Shown here: positions 52,857 to 62,460 of the stretch, piece by piece | How the letters are laid out: every line of letters starts with the position of its first letter | How positions within the stretch are numbered: the first letter of the stretch is position 1 | DNA from: Flavobacterium oncorhynchi | Lineage (GTDB): Bacteria > Bacteroidota > Bacteroidia > Flavobacteriales > Flavobacteriaceae | Direction: 5' to 3' | DNA length: 64,000 bases | NCBI RefSeq assembly: GCF_002217355.1 | Contig: NZ_MUHA01000006.1 | Span: 131,443 to 195,442, forward strand | Notes under the pieces: model-generated | Told to the model about the DNA's origin: nothing | Seen by the model: the letters and a program-made list of their open reading frames with translations, nothing else | Databases searched by the model: none | Position numbers and translations under genes: made by a program

Positions 52857-55058
52857 TTATTCTCCTGGATGATAAGTGCGCTCAGCATTTTTTTCGACAT
52901 CGTCCTTATAAAATAAAACATCTTTAAATTGCCCATTTTGATACATTTGGGCTTGATCAAAAAAGTGTTTTGAGTTTATGTCTCCGCTATTTCCTCCTGC
53001 TAATACTGATTTCGCTTTTATCTTTGATCCAAATTCGACAACACAGACAAAACTATTACCATTGTAACCGTAACGTTTTTTGGAACCATTTTGGTAACTG
53101 CTTTTAAAAGAAGGAAGACTTCCCCAAGAACCAGGGCCATAAGCAATTGGTAAACTTGGTTTCGAATCGTCATACTTTAAATTAATATCACCATTAGAAC
53201 GTTGAAAACGATTGATTTCTCCCCACGGAATCTGCCATGTTCCCCATTTAGCTTTTAAATCTTTTACTACTGCCTGCAGTTGTGGAACCAATTGTTCTGC
53301 AGTTGCATTTTTAGCAAATTTTTTAGTGTTTTCTACTTGATCAGTTTCTCCTTCGTTAACATAAGCTTTTTGAATGATAGGATCTAGTTTGTATGCCCAT
53401 TCGACCGCTAGAGTTGTTGCTATAGAATTTTCTTTGGCATAATAATCCCAGTTTTTTAAAATAGAGATTGGTTCAGCAAGTTCAATATAGGCGGCATCTG
53501 TAGGTTTTATGTTTTTTTCGAAAACTTCTGTCAAAGCGGGAATCAAGATTTCAAAAATAGATAGTTTAGAATCGTAACCGTCAGTAATAACTTCATCTAA
53601 AGTATATTTTTTGTCTTTACTAAAAATACGAACAGCGTTTATACCTCTAAAATTTTCTCCATCAGGAGACATATATGCAGGATAGTCTTCTTTCTTTGGA
53701 CTATTAGTTCCCGCTGCGGTGTATGGTGTTGAATTACAGTTTTGCAGCCATCCGTTTGTTGGATTATACAAATGAACCGTTTCATTTACGTCGTGGAGTC
53801 CTTTCCATTGCGTTGCAGAAATCGATCCGTCAACGACTTTTGACCAATTGAGATTTTTATCTCTTACCGGAATAAAGTTTCCGTGCCAATAAGCAATATT
53901 CCCATTACTATCCGCATAAACAGTATTGTTGGAAGTATTGGCTTTCAGATCCATTGCCTTTTTATAGTCGTCAAAATCTTTTGATTTCGTTCTAACCCAG
54001 CTTTGAATTAAACTATTCATTGAGCGATTATTAGATTTTAAGCTTATCCATTTCCCGTCTCGTTTAGCCATTATTGGACCATTATTGGTAAAGTAAGTTT
54101 TAAGTGTTTTAGGGACTAGTTTTCCATTCTCTAAATACTTAATGGTGATTTCTTTCTCAATTACAGGAATTAATTTTTTGTCGTATTCGTAGAACAGTTT
54201 ATTTTTTTTCAAAACAATTTTTTCAGCGTACATATCGGCAACATCAACATTTGAAGAAGTGTGCATCCAGCCGCAGTTTTCATTAAATCCTTGATAGATA
54301 AAAAATTGTCCCCAGGTCACGGCGCCATAAGCATTTAAACCTTCTTCACTTGAAACTTGAACCTCTGGTCTGAAATAAAAAGTAGTATGCGGATTAATAT
54401 AAAGAATAGCATTTCCAGAAGTCGTTTTTGAAGGAGCAAAGGCGAATCCATTTGAACCCGTCTGTACATTTTTTTCTCTTTCTACGTAGGCTGTTTTTTC
54501 ATTGCTGCCCGAGTAAAAAGCTTTTAATTCTCCTACTGAAAGATCGGCTGTACTAATTGCGCCAATACTTCCGTCTGTCCAAAGTAAAGGAAACCAAGGC
54601 TCGAAATGAGTTAGTAAAAAAGGTTTTACTTCAGGATGTTTGTACAAGTAAAAATTGATTCCATCAGCATAACTATCCAATAGCTTTTTTAGCCAGGGCG
54701 CTGCATTTTTATAATCGGTTTTAGCTTCGTTGATATCTATTAAAAGTTTTATTTCTAAATCATTATATAGAACAGATTGTCCTTTTATTTCAGAAAGACG
54801 ACCTAGTTTTTCTATATAATTCATCTCAACACGTTTAAAATCATCTTCGCATTGTGCATACATTAAACCAAAAACAGCCGCAGCATCCGTTTTTCCATAA
54901 ATATGAGGAATTCCCCAGTTATCACGAATTATGGTTACTTTTTGTGCTGTTTCTTCCAATTTCGCAATTTCTTTTTTACTTAGATTTTGAGAAAAAGCAA
55001 ACATAGAAATGCAGCAAAAAAGAAGTGTTGTATGTAATAATTTAGCAGAATAAATCAT
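52857..55058 (-). CDS. Penicillin acylase-like Ntn-hydrolase, exported
   Basis: 733 residues from the ATG at 55058; the open frame reaches 55097 but would overlap the Lrp gene. The signal peptide (YSAKLLHTTLLFCCISMFAFSQ) is followed by a long alpha chain (VTIIRDNWGIPHIYGKTDAAAVFGLMYAQCEDDF), a spacer peptide, and then the beta chain beginning at the nucleophile Ser in GSNGFAFAPSKTTSGNAIL near residue 200. Further markers are NPHTTFYFRPEVQV and LMYANP-like loops. The family cleaves amide bonds in penicillin, acyl-homoserine lactones or peptides. The substrate is not set by the sequence. It follows the Lrp regulator gene, with 10 bp between, and is probably co-transcribed. Confidence 0.9.
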   Translation of the reverse strand: MIYSAKLLHTTLLFCCISMFAFSQNLSKKEIAKLEETAQKVTIIRDNWGIPHIYGKTDAAAVFGLMYAQCEDDFKRVEMNYIEKLGRLSEIKGQSVLYNDLEIKLLIDINEAKTDYKNAAPWLKKLLDSYADGINFYLYKHPEVKPFLLTHFEPWFPLLWTDGSIGAISTADLSVGELKAFYSGSNEKTAYVEREKNVQTGSNGFAFAPSKTTSGNAILYINPHTTFYFRPEVQVSSEEGLNAYGAVTWGQFFIYQGFNENCGWMHTSSNVDVADMYAEKIVLKKNKLFYEYDKKLIPVIEKEITIKYLENGKLVPKTLKTYFTNNGPIMAKRDGKWISLKSNNRSMNSLIQSWVRTKSKDFDDYKKAMDLKANTSNNTVYADSNGNIAYWHGNFIPVRDKNLNWSKVVDGSISATQWKGLHDVNETVHLYNPTNGWLQNCNSTPYTAAGTNSPKKEDYPAYMSPDGENFRGINAVRIFSKDKKYTLDEVITDGYDSKLSIFEILIPALTEVFEKNIKPTDAAYIELAEPISILKNWDYYAKENSIATTLAVEWAYKLDPIIQKAYVNEGETDQVENTKKFAKNATAEQLVPQLQAVVKDLKAKWGTWQIPWGEINRFQRSNGDINLKYDDSKPSLPIAYGPGSWGSLPSFKSSYQNGSKKRYGYNGNSFVCVVEFGSKIKAKSVLAGGNSGDINSKHFFDQAQMYQNGQFKDVLFYKDDVEKNAERTYHPGE

Positions 55059-55068
55059 ATTTATTTTT

Positions 55069-55521
55069 TTACAAGGATACATTTCGTTTAAAGGCACATC
55101 CTAATTCAACCATCGAATCTGTTTTTGCAATTCCGGGTATATTATCGATTTTTTCGTATAATATTTTTCGCATGTGCTCGTGGTTTTTTGCCGTAATCTT
55201 AAGGTAAAGTGTAAAAGATCCAGTTACAAAATAACATTCTGTAATTTCTGGAATTGCTTTTAAAGCTTCAATAATTCTTTCGGAGTCAGAATCTTTATTG
55301 AGCGTAATTCCGGTAAAAGAAGCCCAGTCATAGCCAATTTGCTTTTCATTTAAAATAGGTTTGATGCCTGCAATTATGCCTTGTTCAAATAAACGATTAA
55401 TACGTTGATGCACCATTGTATTCGAAATCTTCAAATTAGAAGCAATTGTCGAATAAGCTATTCTGCCATCTTTTTCTAATTCTTTGATAATTTTTACGTC
55501 AAACTCATCTAAAATATCCAT
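55069..55521 (-). CDS. Lrp/AsnC-family transcriptional regulator
   Basis: 150 residues. The N-terminal HTH is DILDEFDVKIIKELEKDGRIAYSTIASNLKISNTMVHQRINRL. The RAM ligand-binding domain follows (GIIAGIKPILNEKQIG, ITECYFVTGSFTLYLKITAKNHEHM, IDNIPGIAKTDSMVELGCAF). It usually responds to an amino acid. It is divergent from rocD across a 194-bp gap and directly precedes the acylase gene, so it may control rocD, itself and the acylase. The GSF motif is the usual ligand-site turn. Confidence 0.92.
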   Translation of the reverse strand: MDILDEFDVKIIKELEKDGRIAYSTIASNLKISNTMVHQRINRLFEQGIIAGIKPILNEKQIGYDWASFTGITLNKDSDSERIIEALKAIPEITECYFVTGSFTLYLKITAKNHEHMRKILYEKIDNIPGIAKTDSMVELGCAFKRNVSL

Positions 55522-55661
55522 GCGAAAATTTTTATTTTCTGTAAAGATAAAAATAAGTCTGATTTGTCTGGGTGATTACAAAAACAAAATGACTTAATAT
55601 GTGTTTCAAAATTGATGTTTTGGTTTTTTAAAAGCTATTTATGAGTTAAATTGTCTTGTTT

Positions 55662-55693
55662 TTGGTTTAAAATAAATAATTTTTATACTTTTG
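55662..55693 (+). promoter_or_regulatory. Promoter of rocD
   Basis: TTG (55662-55664), 21-nt spacer and TACTTTTG (55686-55693) form a full Bacteroidota promoter. The -7 element ends 22 nt before the start codon. It is the best promoter match I found. Confidence 0.65.
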
Positions 55694-55715
55694 CAGAAGT
55701 AAAAAAGAAATTATC

Positions 55716-56966
55716 ATGGCAAATACTCAAGAAATACTTTCGGCAAAATCTGAGATTTTAATCGAGAAAGAGAATAAATACGGAGCTCACAATTACCATC
55801 CGCTTCCTGTGGTTTTAGAAAAAGGAGAAGGCGTTTATGTATGGGATGTTGATGGGAAAAAGTATTATGATTTTTTATCAGCATATTCAGCAGTAAATCA
55901 AGGGCATTGTCATCCTAAAATTGTGAAAGCAATGGTTGATCAAGCTCAAAAATTGACGCTTACTTCACGTGCTTTTTACAATGATAAATTAGGAAACTAC
56001 GAAGAATTTGTAACGAAGTATTTTGGTTTTGATAAAGTTTTACCAATGAATACTGGCGCTGAAGCTGTTGAAACAGCTCTTAAAGTGTGTCGTAAATGGG
56101 CTTATGAAGTAAAAGGTATTCCAGAAAATCAAGCGCAGATCATTGTTTGTGAGAATAATTTTCACGGAAGAACAACTACAATTATTTCGTTTTCTAATGA
56201 TGAATCGGCTCGTAAAAACTTTGGACCGTTTACTGATGGATTTATAAAAATTGAATATGATAATCTTGAAGCACTTGAAAAAGCTTTAGAATCATCAAAA
56301 ACTATTGCAGGATTTCTAGTAGAGCCAATTCAAGGTGAAGCCGGTGTTTATGTACCGTCTGAAGGATATTTAGCAAAAGCAAAAGCATTATGTGAGAAAC
56401 ATAATGTTTTATTTATAGCCGATGAGGTTCAAACTGGAATTGCGCGTACTGGAAAATTACTAGCGGTTCATCATGAAAATGTACAGCCGGATATTTTAAT
56501 TTTAGGTAAAGCCATTTCGGGCGGAGTTTATCCAGTTTCGGCTGTTTTATGTAATGACGAAATTATGAACGTTATTAAACCAGGTCAGCACGGATCTACT
56601 TTTGGAGGAAATCCTGTCGCGGCTGCTGTTGCAATTGCAGCTTTGGAAGTTGTAAAAGAAGAAAATCTTGCTGAAAATGCAGAGCGTTTAGGTGTTGTTT
56701 TAAGAAAGGGATTGAACGAAATCGCTGAAAGAAATAATTTAATTACACTGGTTCGCGGTAAAGGACTTTTGAATGCTATTGTTATTAACTGTGATGAAGA
56801 TTCTGATTTAGCTTGGCAGATTTGCTTAAAATTTAGAGATAACGGACTGCTTGCAAAACCAACTCATGGCAATAAAATTAGATTAGCACCGCCTTTGGTA
56901 ATGACAGAAACTCAAATTCAGGAATGTCTGGTTATAATCGAAAAATCATTGAATGAATTTAAGTAA
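55716..56966 (+). CDS. rocD: Ornithine--oxo-acid aminotransferase
   Basis: 416 residues. A PLP enzyme that moves the delta-amino group of ornithine to 2-oxoglutarate, giving glutamate semialdehyde and glutamate, in arginine and proline metabolism. Key segments: [101 protein letters not shown] and the PLP lysine in [13 protein letters not shown] near residue 265. STFGGNP and [15 protein letters not shown] are also typical. The length matches. The divergent Lrp regulator is the obvious candidate controller. Confidence 0.96.
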   Translation: MANTQEILSAKSEILIEKENKYGAHNYHPLPVVLEKGEGVYVWDVDGKKYYDFLSAYSAVNQGHCHPKIVKAMVDQAQKLTLTSRAFYNDKLGNYEEFVTKYFGFDKVLPMNTGAEAVETALKVCRKWAYEVKGIPENQAQIIVCENNFHGRTTTIISFSNDESARKNFGPFTDGFIKIEYDNLEALEKALESSKTIAGFLVEPIQGEAGVYVPSEGYLAKAKALCEKHNVLFIADEVQTGIARTGKLLAVHHENVQPDILILGKAISGGVYPVSAVLCNDEIMNVIKPGQHGSTFGGNPVAAAVAIAALEVVKEENLAENAERLGVVLRKGLNEIAERNNLITLVRGKGLLNAIVINCDEDSDLAWQICLKFRDNGLLAKPTHGNKIRLAPPLVMTETQIQECLVIIEKSLNEFK

Positions 56967-56990
56967 TTAATTCAGCTTACTTTATTATAA

Positions 56991-57024
56991 AAAAAGGCGA
57001 TTGTATTGAAACAGTCGCCTTTTG
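56991..57024. terminator. Terminator between rocD and the encapsulin cargo gene
   Basis: Stem AAAAGGCGATTGT with ACAGTCGCCTTTT (one G:U position), loop of about 6 nt, T-rich and A-rich flanks. It follows the rocD stop by about 25 bp and serves plus; the A-run also permits minus-strand termination for the cargo gene. Confidence 0.75.
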
Positions 57025-57100
57025 TTTATAATTACTTAAAATATCAAAAAAAGTAATTATCTCTTTGAATAGATGCGTGAGACATTTACTCTTAATTATA

Positions 57101-59035
57101 TTAAAATCTTACTTTTTTTAGTTCCCACAATGTCTTGATAAAAGTATCAACATCTTGTGTGGTATTGTAAAAAGCCAATGAAGGGCGAACTGTTGTTTCA
57201 ACTCCCATTCGTCGCAAAATAGGCTGTGCACAATGATGACCGGTTCGTACTGCAACACCTTCTTTATTCAAAGCCTGTCCAACTTGATCGTTGCTGTAAC
57301 CTTGTAAATTAAAAGAGAGCACACTCGCTTTGTCTTTTGCAGTTCCAATCAATCGCACGCCCGGAATTTCTTTTAAAAGATTTGTTGCGTATTCCAGCAA
57401 ATAATGCTCGTATTGTCCAATTGTATCGATACCTAATTTGGTAACATAATCGATTGCTGCGCCAAGACCAATAGCATCTGCAATATTTCCTGTTCCAGCT
57501 TCAAAACGATTAGGAGCTTTGTGGTATTTTATTTCCTCAAAAGTTACATCCTGAATCATGTTTCCGCCAGATTGATACGGAGGCATTTCATTTAATAAAT
57601 CTTCTTTACCATACAAAGCGCCAATTCCGGTTGGACCAAAAAGCTTATGTCCAGAAAACACCAGCCAATCTGGATTTAAATCCTGTACATCAACTTTCAT
57701 ATGCGAAACGGATTGTGCGCCGTCTATCAGAACTTTGGCACCAACAGCATGCGCCATTTCAGTAATTCTTTTAGCAGGAGTTACGGTACCAAGTGCATTT
57801 GAAACTTGTGTAAAAGCAACCAAACGTGTTTTTGAGTTGAGCAGTTTTGCATATTCATCCAGCAAAATCTGACCATCATCATCAACAGGAATTACTCTAA
57901 GTTTTAAACCTTTTTTGTCTGCTAGTCGTTTCCACGGAACTATATTGGCGTGATGTTCTAAATTGCTTACGATAATTTCATCGCCGGCACTTAAATTTTG
58001 ATCGCCCCAAGTGCACGCTACTAAGTTTATTCCTTCTGTTGCGCCTCGCACAAAAACAATTTCGTTTACCGAAGATGCATTCAAGAATGTTTTTACCTTT
58101 TCACGAGCTGCTTCATAAGCATCAGAAGCTCTAGCGGCTAACTCATGTGCTGCACGATGAATGTTTGAATTTTCGTGTTCATAGAAATAAGCAATACGCT
58201 CAATTACCGATTTTGGTTTTTGAGTAGTAGCTGCATTATCAAACCAAACTAATGGTTTTCCGTTTACTGTTTCGCTTAAAATTGGGAAATCTTTTTTGAT
58301 CAAATTGGCATCAAAATGAGAAGTTGTAAAGCCGCTAATTTCTTTTGGTGTGAATGTGTTTCCAACAATTGCATTTGTATTTCTTTTATCAAAAGCAAAT
58401 GGATTTTGATCTATAAAATAATACGAATTTGCAGCGTCATTTCCATTTAACGGAAAAGCTTCACGTTTCGTAAATTGTGTATCAACAAATGCTAAAGCAG
58501 CTTTTAACTCAATCTCAAAAGAAGAATTCTCTGTTTGAAATGGCAGATATTCATTGTTTAAGAGCAGTTGAGAAAAAACACTTTCCTCATTTAATTGCGG
58601 AGTGGCTGCGTTTTTTAAGTTAGTGTCATAAAAACCAGTGTGCGGATTGTTGAGGTTTAGATTATAATCTTCCTGAACCCCCGATGTTGTAACGCCGCTT
58701 TTAGGATCAAATCCTGCTCCAGCATTAGGATATAATGCAGAAGCTCCTGAACCATAATTTGCAACTGTAGGTGAAGCTCCAAAACCACTAAATGCAGGCA
58801 AAGCCGAAGGTGTGTTTACTGCGCTTTGTGATGAAAGTGGAGGGTCACCGCTGCCTAAATTTCCAGTTTGCAAAAACGTTTCTACAACTTTTGCGGCACG
58901 AGGATGTTCAGTACGATCTGGACTTAACGAGATTTCTTTAGGAAATTCGTTAGGCAGCGTCTTGAACAATTCGTTGGCTAAATGCTGTAAATCGTCAATG
59001 TTTGGCAAGCCGTTATCGTTAGTATTTGTACTCAT
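57101..59035 (-). CDS. Family 2A encapsulin cargo: cysteine desulfurase with disordered N-terminal domain
   Basis: 644 residues. Residues of about 1-240 are low-complexity and rich in Ser, Gly, Asn, Pro and Ala (PPLSSQSAVNTPSALPAF; GFGASPTVANYGSGA), with one helical start LPNIDDLQHLANELFKTL. The rest is a SufS-type class V aminotransferase: VWFDNAATTQKPKSVIERI, NIHRAAHELA, HHANIVPWKRLA, the PLP lysine K464 in SGHKLFGPTG and the catalytic Cys C602 in TGHHCAQPILRRMG. It releases sulfur from cysteine as persulfide plus alanine. In family 2A encapsulins the disordered domain directs the enzyme into the shell. The start codon lies inside the 3' end of the shell gene, so the two are translationally linked. 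A free SufS of about 405 residues would lack this extension. Confidence 0.95.
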   Translation of the reverse strand: MSTNTNDNGLPNIDDLQHLANELFKTLPNEFPKEISLSPDRTEHPRAAKVVETFLQTGNLGSGDPPLSSQSAVNTPSALPAFSGFGASPTVANYGSGASALYPNAGAGFDPKSGVTTSGVQEDYNLNLNNPHTGFYDTNLKNAATPQLNEESVFSQLLLNNEYLPFQTENSSFEIELKAALAFVDTQFTKREAFPLNGNDAANSYYFIDQNPFAFDKRNTNAIVGNTFTPKEISGFTTSHFDANLIKKDFPILSETVNGKPLVWFDNAATTQKPKSVIERIAYFYEHENSNIHRAAHELAARASDAYEAAREKVKTFLNASSVNEIVFVRGATEGINLVACTWGDQNLSAGDEIIVSNLEHHANIVPWKRLADKKGLKLRVIPVDDDGQILLDEYAKLLNSKTRLVAFTQVSNALGTVTPAKRITEMAHAVGAKVLIDGAQSVSHMKVDVQDLNPDWLVFSGHKLFGPTGIGALYGKEDLLNEMPPYQSGGNMIQDVTFEEIKYHKAPNRFEAGTGNIADAIGLGAAIDYVTKLGIDTIGQYEHYLLEYATNLLKEIPGVRLIGTAKDKASVLSFNLQGYSNDQVGQALNKEGVAVRTGHHCAQPILRRMGVETTVRPSLAFYNTTQDVDTFIKTLWELKKVRF

Positions 59036-59939
59036 GATATTTGCCTATTTCTACATCTTCTAAAACTGCAATTGCGTCATCTACTAAAATGGCTAATGAA
59101 CAATAAAGAGAGACCAAATAAGAAGCAATTGCTTTTTCGTTTATTCCCATAAAACGAACTGATAATCCTGGAGACTGTTCGCCTTGCAGTCCCGGTTGAA
59201 TAAGACCGATAACTCCTTGACGACTTTCGCCGGTACGCAACAAAATGATTTTTGATTTTCCGTTTTTAATTGGTAGTTTATCTGACGGAATCAGCGGAAT
59301 ACCTCTCCAAGTTAAAAATTGAGATCCAAATAAAGACGTAGTTGGCGGCGGTACACCGCGACGTGTACATTCGCGTCCAAAAGCAGCAATGGCTAACGGA
59401 TGAAGCAAGAAAAATCCGGGTTCTTTCCAGACTTTCGTCAATAATTCGTCTAAATCGTCTGGAGTTGGTGCGCCAGTTCTGGTTTTTATTATTTGGGATG
59501 AAGCAACATTACTTAATAAACCATAATCTTTATTGTTGATTAATTCGCTTTCCTGACGTTCTTTAATCGTCTCGATTGCCAGTCTAAGCTGCTCTGAAAT
59601 TTGATTATAAGGCTTGCTGTACAAGTCAGAAACACGAGTATGTACTTCGACAATAGTTTGTACTGCAGCAAGATTATATTCTCGAGGATTCTCGATATAA
59701 TCAACAAAGGTATTTGGTAAAACCCTTTCGTCTCGTGCAGAACAGTCAACTTGTATATGATTGGCGTCTTTTACTTTGTTCAAACGAAAAACTCCTGATT
59801 CTACCGGTGTCCAATGTAAAAGATGCGTCAGCCAGCGTGGACTGATAGTTCCAATTTGAGGAACTGTACGTGTAGCAATTGCTAATTGTCTTGCAGCTAC
59901 ATCTCCTAATGCGGTCTGCTGTTGTTTTGATTCCGCCAT
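59019..59939 (-). CDS. Family 2A encapsulin shell protein (SrpI type)
   Basis: 306 residues. It closely resembles cyanobacterial SrpI: LGDVAARQLAIATRTVPQIGTISPRWLTHLLHWTPVESGVFRLNKV, DERVLPNTFVDYIENPREYNLAAVQTIVEVHTRVSDLYSKPYNQI, TRTGAPTPDDLDELLTKVWKEPGFFLLHPLAIAAFGRECTRRGVPPPTTSLFGSQFLTWRGIPLIPSDKLPI and SVRFMGINEKAIASYLVSLYCSLAILVDDAIAVLEDVEIGKYHEYKY. The HK97-type fold builds a protein cage; SrpI cages are reported to hold sulfur with their desulfurase cargo and to respond to sulfur starvation. The N-arm and the C-terminal KYHEYKY match. There is no cNMP-binding insert, so it is 2A and not 2B. Its stop overlaps the cargo start by 17 nt. Confidence 0.96.
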   Translation of the reverse strand: MAESKQQQTALGDVAARQLAIATRTVPQIGTISPRWLTHLLHWTPVESGVFRLNKVKDANHIQVDCSARDERVLPNTFVDYIENPREYNLAAVQTIVEVHTRVSDLYSKPYNQISEQLRLAIETIKERQESELINNKDYGLLSNVASSQIIKTRTGAPTPDDLDELLTKVWKEPGFFLLHPLAIAAFGRECTRRGVPPPTTSLFGSQFLTWRGIPLIPSDKLPIKNGKSKIILLRTGESRQGVIGLIQPGLQGEQSPGLSVRFMGINEKAIASYLVSLYCSLAILVDDAIAVLEDVEIGKYHEYKY

Positions 59940-60120
59940 GATTTAAAGGTTTAAAAGGTTAATTGATTTTTGATTAAAAATGCTTACTATTAGATGTTTA
60001 GAAATATTTTTTAATTTGATATATAAATTTAGATTAAAAATAAAAGCACTCAAAATAAATTGGATTTAATTTATAGTAAAATTGTTTTTAAATTATTGAT
60101 ATACAGTGTTTATGAATCGT

Positions 60121-60933
60121 TTATTCACTAAATACGATCAAATTGTTGTCTTTTATTTTAATTTCATTTTTGTGATATACTATTGAATTTGACGGGACAG
60201 TATAAGTAAGCCAGACATTTCCGCCAATGATAGAATCGCTTCCTACAACCGTTTGTCCGCCCAAAATGGTGCTGTTCGAATATATAATAACATTGTTCTC
60301 AATAGTTGGATGTCTTTTAATAAAAGTGTCTTCTTTTTTTACACTCAAAGCACCCAGCGTAACACCTTGAAAAAGTTGTACATTATCGCCTATAATTGTA
60401 GTTTCTCCAATTACAATTCCAGTTCCGTGGTCAATTGCAAAATCATTTCCTATTTGTGCGCCCGGATGAATTTCTATACTGGTTTTAATATGCGCATATT
60501 CTGAAATAGTTCTCGCTAAAAGTTTTAAATCCTGTTTCCATAATTGATGTGAAAATCGGTATATCGCAATAGCAAAAAAGCCGGGATAAGAATACAATAC
60601 TTCTTCGAGCGATTTTGCAGCAGGATCTTTTGTAAAAATGCTTAAAGCATCGTTTATCGTTTTTTTATGCAAATGAGGTATGGCATTAAAAAAAGTCAGC
60701 GTCTGCTCTTTATCAGGATCGTTTCTTTGCGAAAAATCTTGAACCAATTCATCAAAACGCTTTTTCAGCTGATTGAATTTGTATTTAATTGTAGCTTCAG
60801 ATTCGTATGATTTCGATGTATTTGAAAACAAAATGACAAATAAGTCATCAATAAACAGATGTATTAATTTCTTCTCTGGAAGTATTAGTAATTCCTGATG
60901 CTGTTTTGCTATTTCTTGATAAAATGAATTCAT
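60121..60933 (-). CDS. Serine O-acetyltransferase (EpsC/CysE-like)
   Basis: 270 residues. It makes O-acetylserine from L-serine and acetyl-CoA, the precursor for cysteine. An N-terminal helical domain (about 1-125) is followed by the left-handed beta helix of hexapeptide repeats: [91 protein letters not shown]. The His in EIHPGAQIG and the Asp-His in IDHGTG are the usual catalytic and binding residues. The long N-terminal domain and the length of 270 fit the EpsC-like branch. Its location 181 bp upstream of the shell gene suits a role in feeding cysteine to the encapsulated desulfurase. Confidence 0.94.
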   Translation of the reverse strand: MNSFYQEIAKQHQELLILPEKKLIHLFIDDLFVILFSNTSKSYESEATIKYKFNQLKKRFDELVQDFSQRNDPDKEQTLTFFNAIPHLHKKTINDALSIFTKDPAAKSLEEVLYSYPGFFAIAIYRFSHQLWKQDLKLLARTISEYAHIKTSIEIHPGAQIGNDFAIDHGTGIVIGETTIIGDNVQLFQGVTLGALSVKKEDTFIKRHPTIENNVIIYSNSTILGGQTVVGSDSIIGGNVWLTYTVPSNSIVYHKNEIKIKDNNLIVFSE

Positions 60934-61006
60934 AATAAAGTGTTTTTTGGTTAGTAACTAACATTTACGAGAAATCAACTAATCTGAATTTGTACTTTTA
61001 AATAGG

Positions 61007-62440
61007 CTAAATGTCTGAGCTTTTAGGTGTCGAAAATTTCTCTCTTATATAATAAACAGGTATTCCAATTCCTGCAATGATCAATCCAGGCCAAGTGTAA
61101 GTAGGTTTGTAAATGATTAATAAAATGCAAAAAGCTGATCCTAAAAGAATATAAATGGCGGGCAAAAACGGATATCCAAAAGCTTTATAAGGACGTTCGT
61201 GTTTAGGTTTGTTAATACGCAGCACAAAAATTCCAGCAATAGTGATAACGTAAAACAAAACCACAACAAAAGAAATCATGTCTAGCAAGTTGCCGTAACG
61301 TCCGCTTAAACTCAAAATTACGGCCATAAAAAACTGTATCCAAAGTGCATTTGCAGGAACTGAATGTTTGTTTAATATCGCCGTTTTTTTGAAGAACAAA
61401 CCGTCTTTTGCCATACTTTGATAAACTCTTGCGCCCGATAGAATCATTCCGTTAGCACAACCAAACGAAGCAATTAAAATCATTAAGGCAATAATCGAAG
61501 TTCCGCTTGAACCAAAAATAGCCTGCGCAGCCGCAATTCCAACGCGGTCTTTTTCTGGTGTTCCAATAGCTTCAACAGGTAAAACAGCGGTAAACATTAC
61601 ATTTAATGAAACATAAATTAGGGTTACAACTGCAGTTCCTAGAAGTAAACTCAAACCAATATTGCGTTTTGGATTTTTTATTTCGTCTGATACAAAAGTT
61701 ACATTGTTCCATGCGTCGTAACTAATTACCGTTCCTACTAATGCCGAAGCTATAGCGCCCCAAAAAGCGGGTGTATTTGTATATTGTAAAAAAGTGCCAT
61801 CGGGATTTAGCTTTTGAAGATGAAATGGATTCGTCCAGTTTGCCTGCCAGATTTCGGGTTTAAAAAATATAAATCCGAAAATAATCAATGCTAATAAGCT
61901 GATTAACTTAGTTCCTGTAAAAAACTTCTGAATGAGCTTTCCTAGTTTTACACCTTTGGTATTTATATAAGTTAAAATAAATAGCAAGACAATAGAGGAG
62001 AGCTGTGCCGGAGAAACTGTAAACGATTCTCCAATTCTAAAAGCAATCAAATCTTCACTAAAAAACGGAAAAAAGTAAGCCAGAAATTTAAAGAACGAAA
62101 CACAAACTGCAGCAATTGTTCCTGTTTGAATAACAGTAAATAAACTCCAGCCGTAAACAAAAGCAACAAGCGGATTGTAAGCTTCTTTTAAATAAACATA
62201 TTGACCTCCAGATTTAGGAAACATACCGCTCAACTCACCATAACTTACGGCAGCGATCAAAGTCATGAAACCGCCAATGAGCCAAACCAAAATAAGCCAT
62301 CCTGCCGATCCCACGTTTCGGGTAACATCAGCACTCACAATAAAAATTCCAGAACCAATCATTCCGCTGGCAACCAATAAGGCTGCATCGGCAAGACCGA
62401 GTTCTCTTTTGTATTCTTGTTTTTTTTCTATTTCAGACAT
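61007..62440 (-). CDS. APC-superfamily amino-acid permease
   Basis: 477 residues with about twelve hydrophobic helices. The start LGLADAALLVASGMIGSGIFIVSADVTRNVGSAGWLILVWLIGGFMTLIAAVSYGELSGMFPKSGGQYVYLKEAYNP is the classical LAT/APC N-terminal signature (unwound GSGIF binding helix). Internal parts: TISYDAWNNVTFVSDEIKNPKRNIG and GARVYQSMAKDGLFF. It should import or exchange an amino acid; the specificity cannot be read. In this locus cysteine, cystine-related or serine transport would fit. Its gene ends 73 bp before the acetyltransferase start and starts 20 bp after the monooxygenase stop. Confidence 0.92.
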   Translation of the reverse strand: MSEIEKKQEYKRELGLADAALLVASGMIGSGIFIVSADVTRNVGSAGWLILVWLIGGFMTLIAAVSYGELSGMFPKSGGQYVYLKEAYNPLVAFVYGWSLFTVIQTGTIAAVCVSFFKFLAYFFPFFSEDLIAFRIGESFTVSPAQLSSIVLLFILTYINTKGVKLGKLIQKFFTGTKLISLLALIIFGFIFFKPEIWQANWTNPFHLQKLNPDGTFLQYTNTPAFWGAIASALVGTVISYDAWNNVTFVSDEIKNPKRNIGLSLLLGTAVVTLIYVSLNVMFTAVLPVEAIGTPEKDRVGIAAAQAIFGSSGTSIIALMILIASFGCANGMILSGARVYQSMAKDGLFFKKTAILNKHSVPANALWIQFFMAVILSLSGRYGNLLDMISFVVVLFYVITIAGIFVLRINKPKHERPYKAFGYPFLPAIYILLGSAFCILLIIYKPTYTWPGLIIAGIGIPVYYIREKFSTPKSSDI

Positions 62441-62460
62441 TCTAAATTTTATTTTTATAA

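Noticed and set aside
57101..59035. Plain SufS for iron-sulfur assembly
   Set aside because: The 240-residue disordered extension and the overlapping encapsulin shell gene show the cargo role. No suf genes are adjacent.
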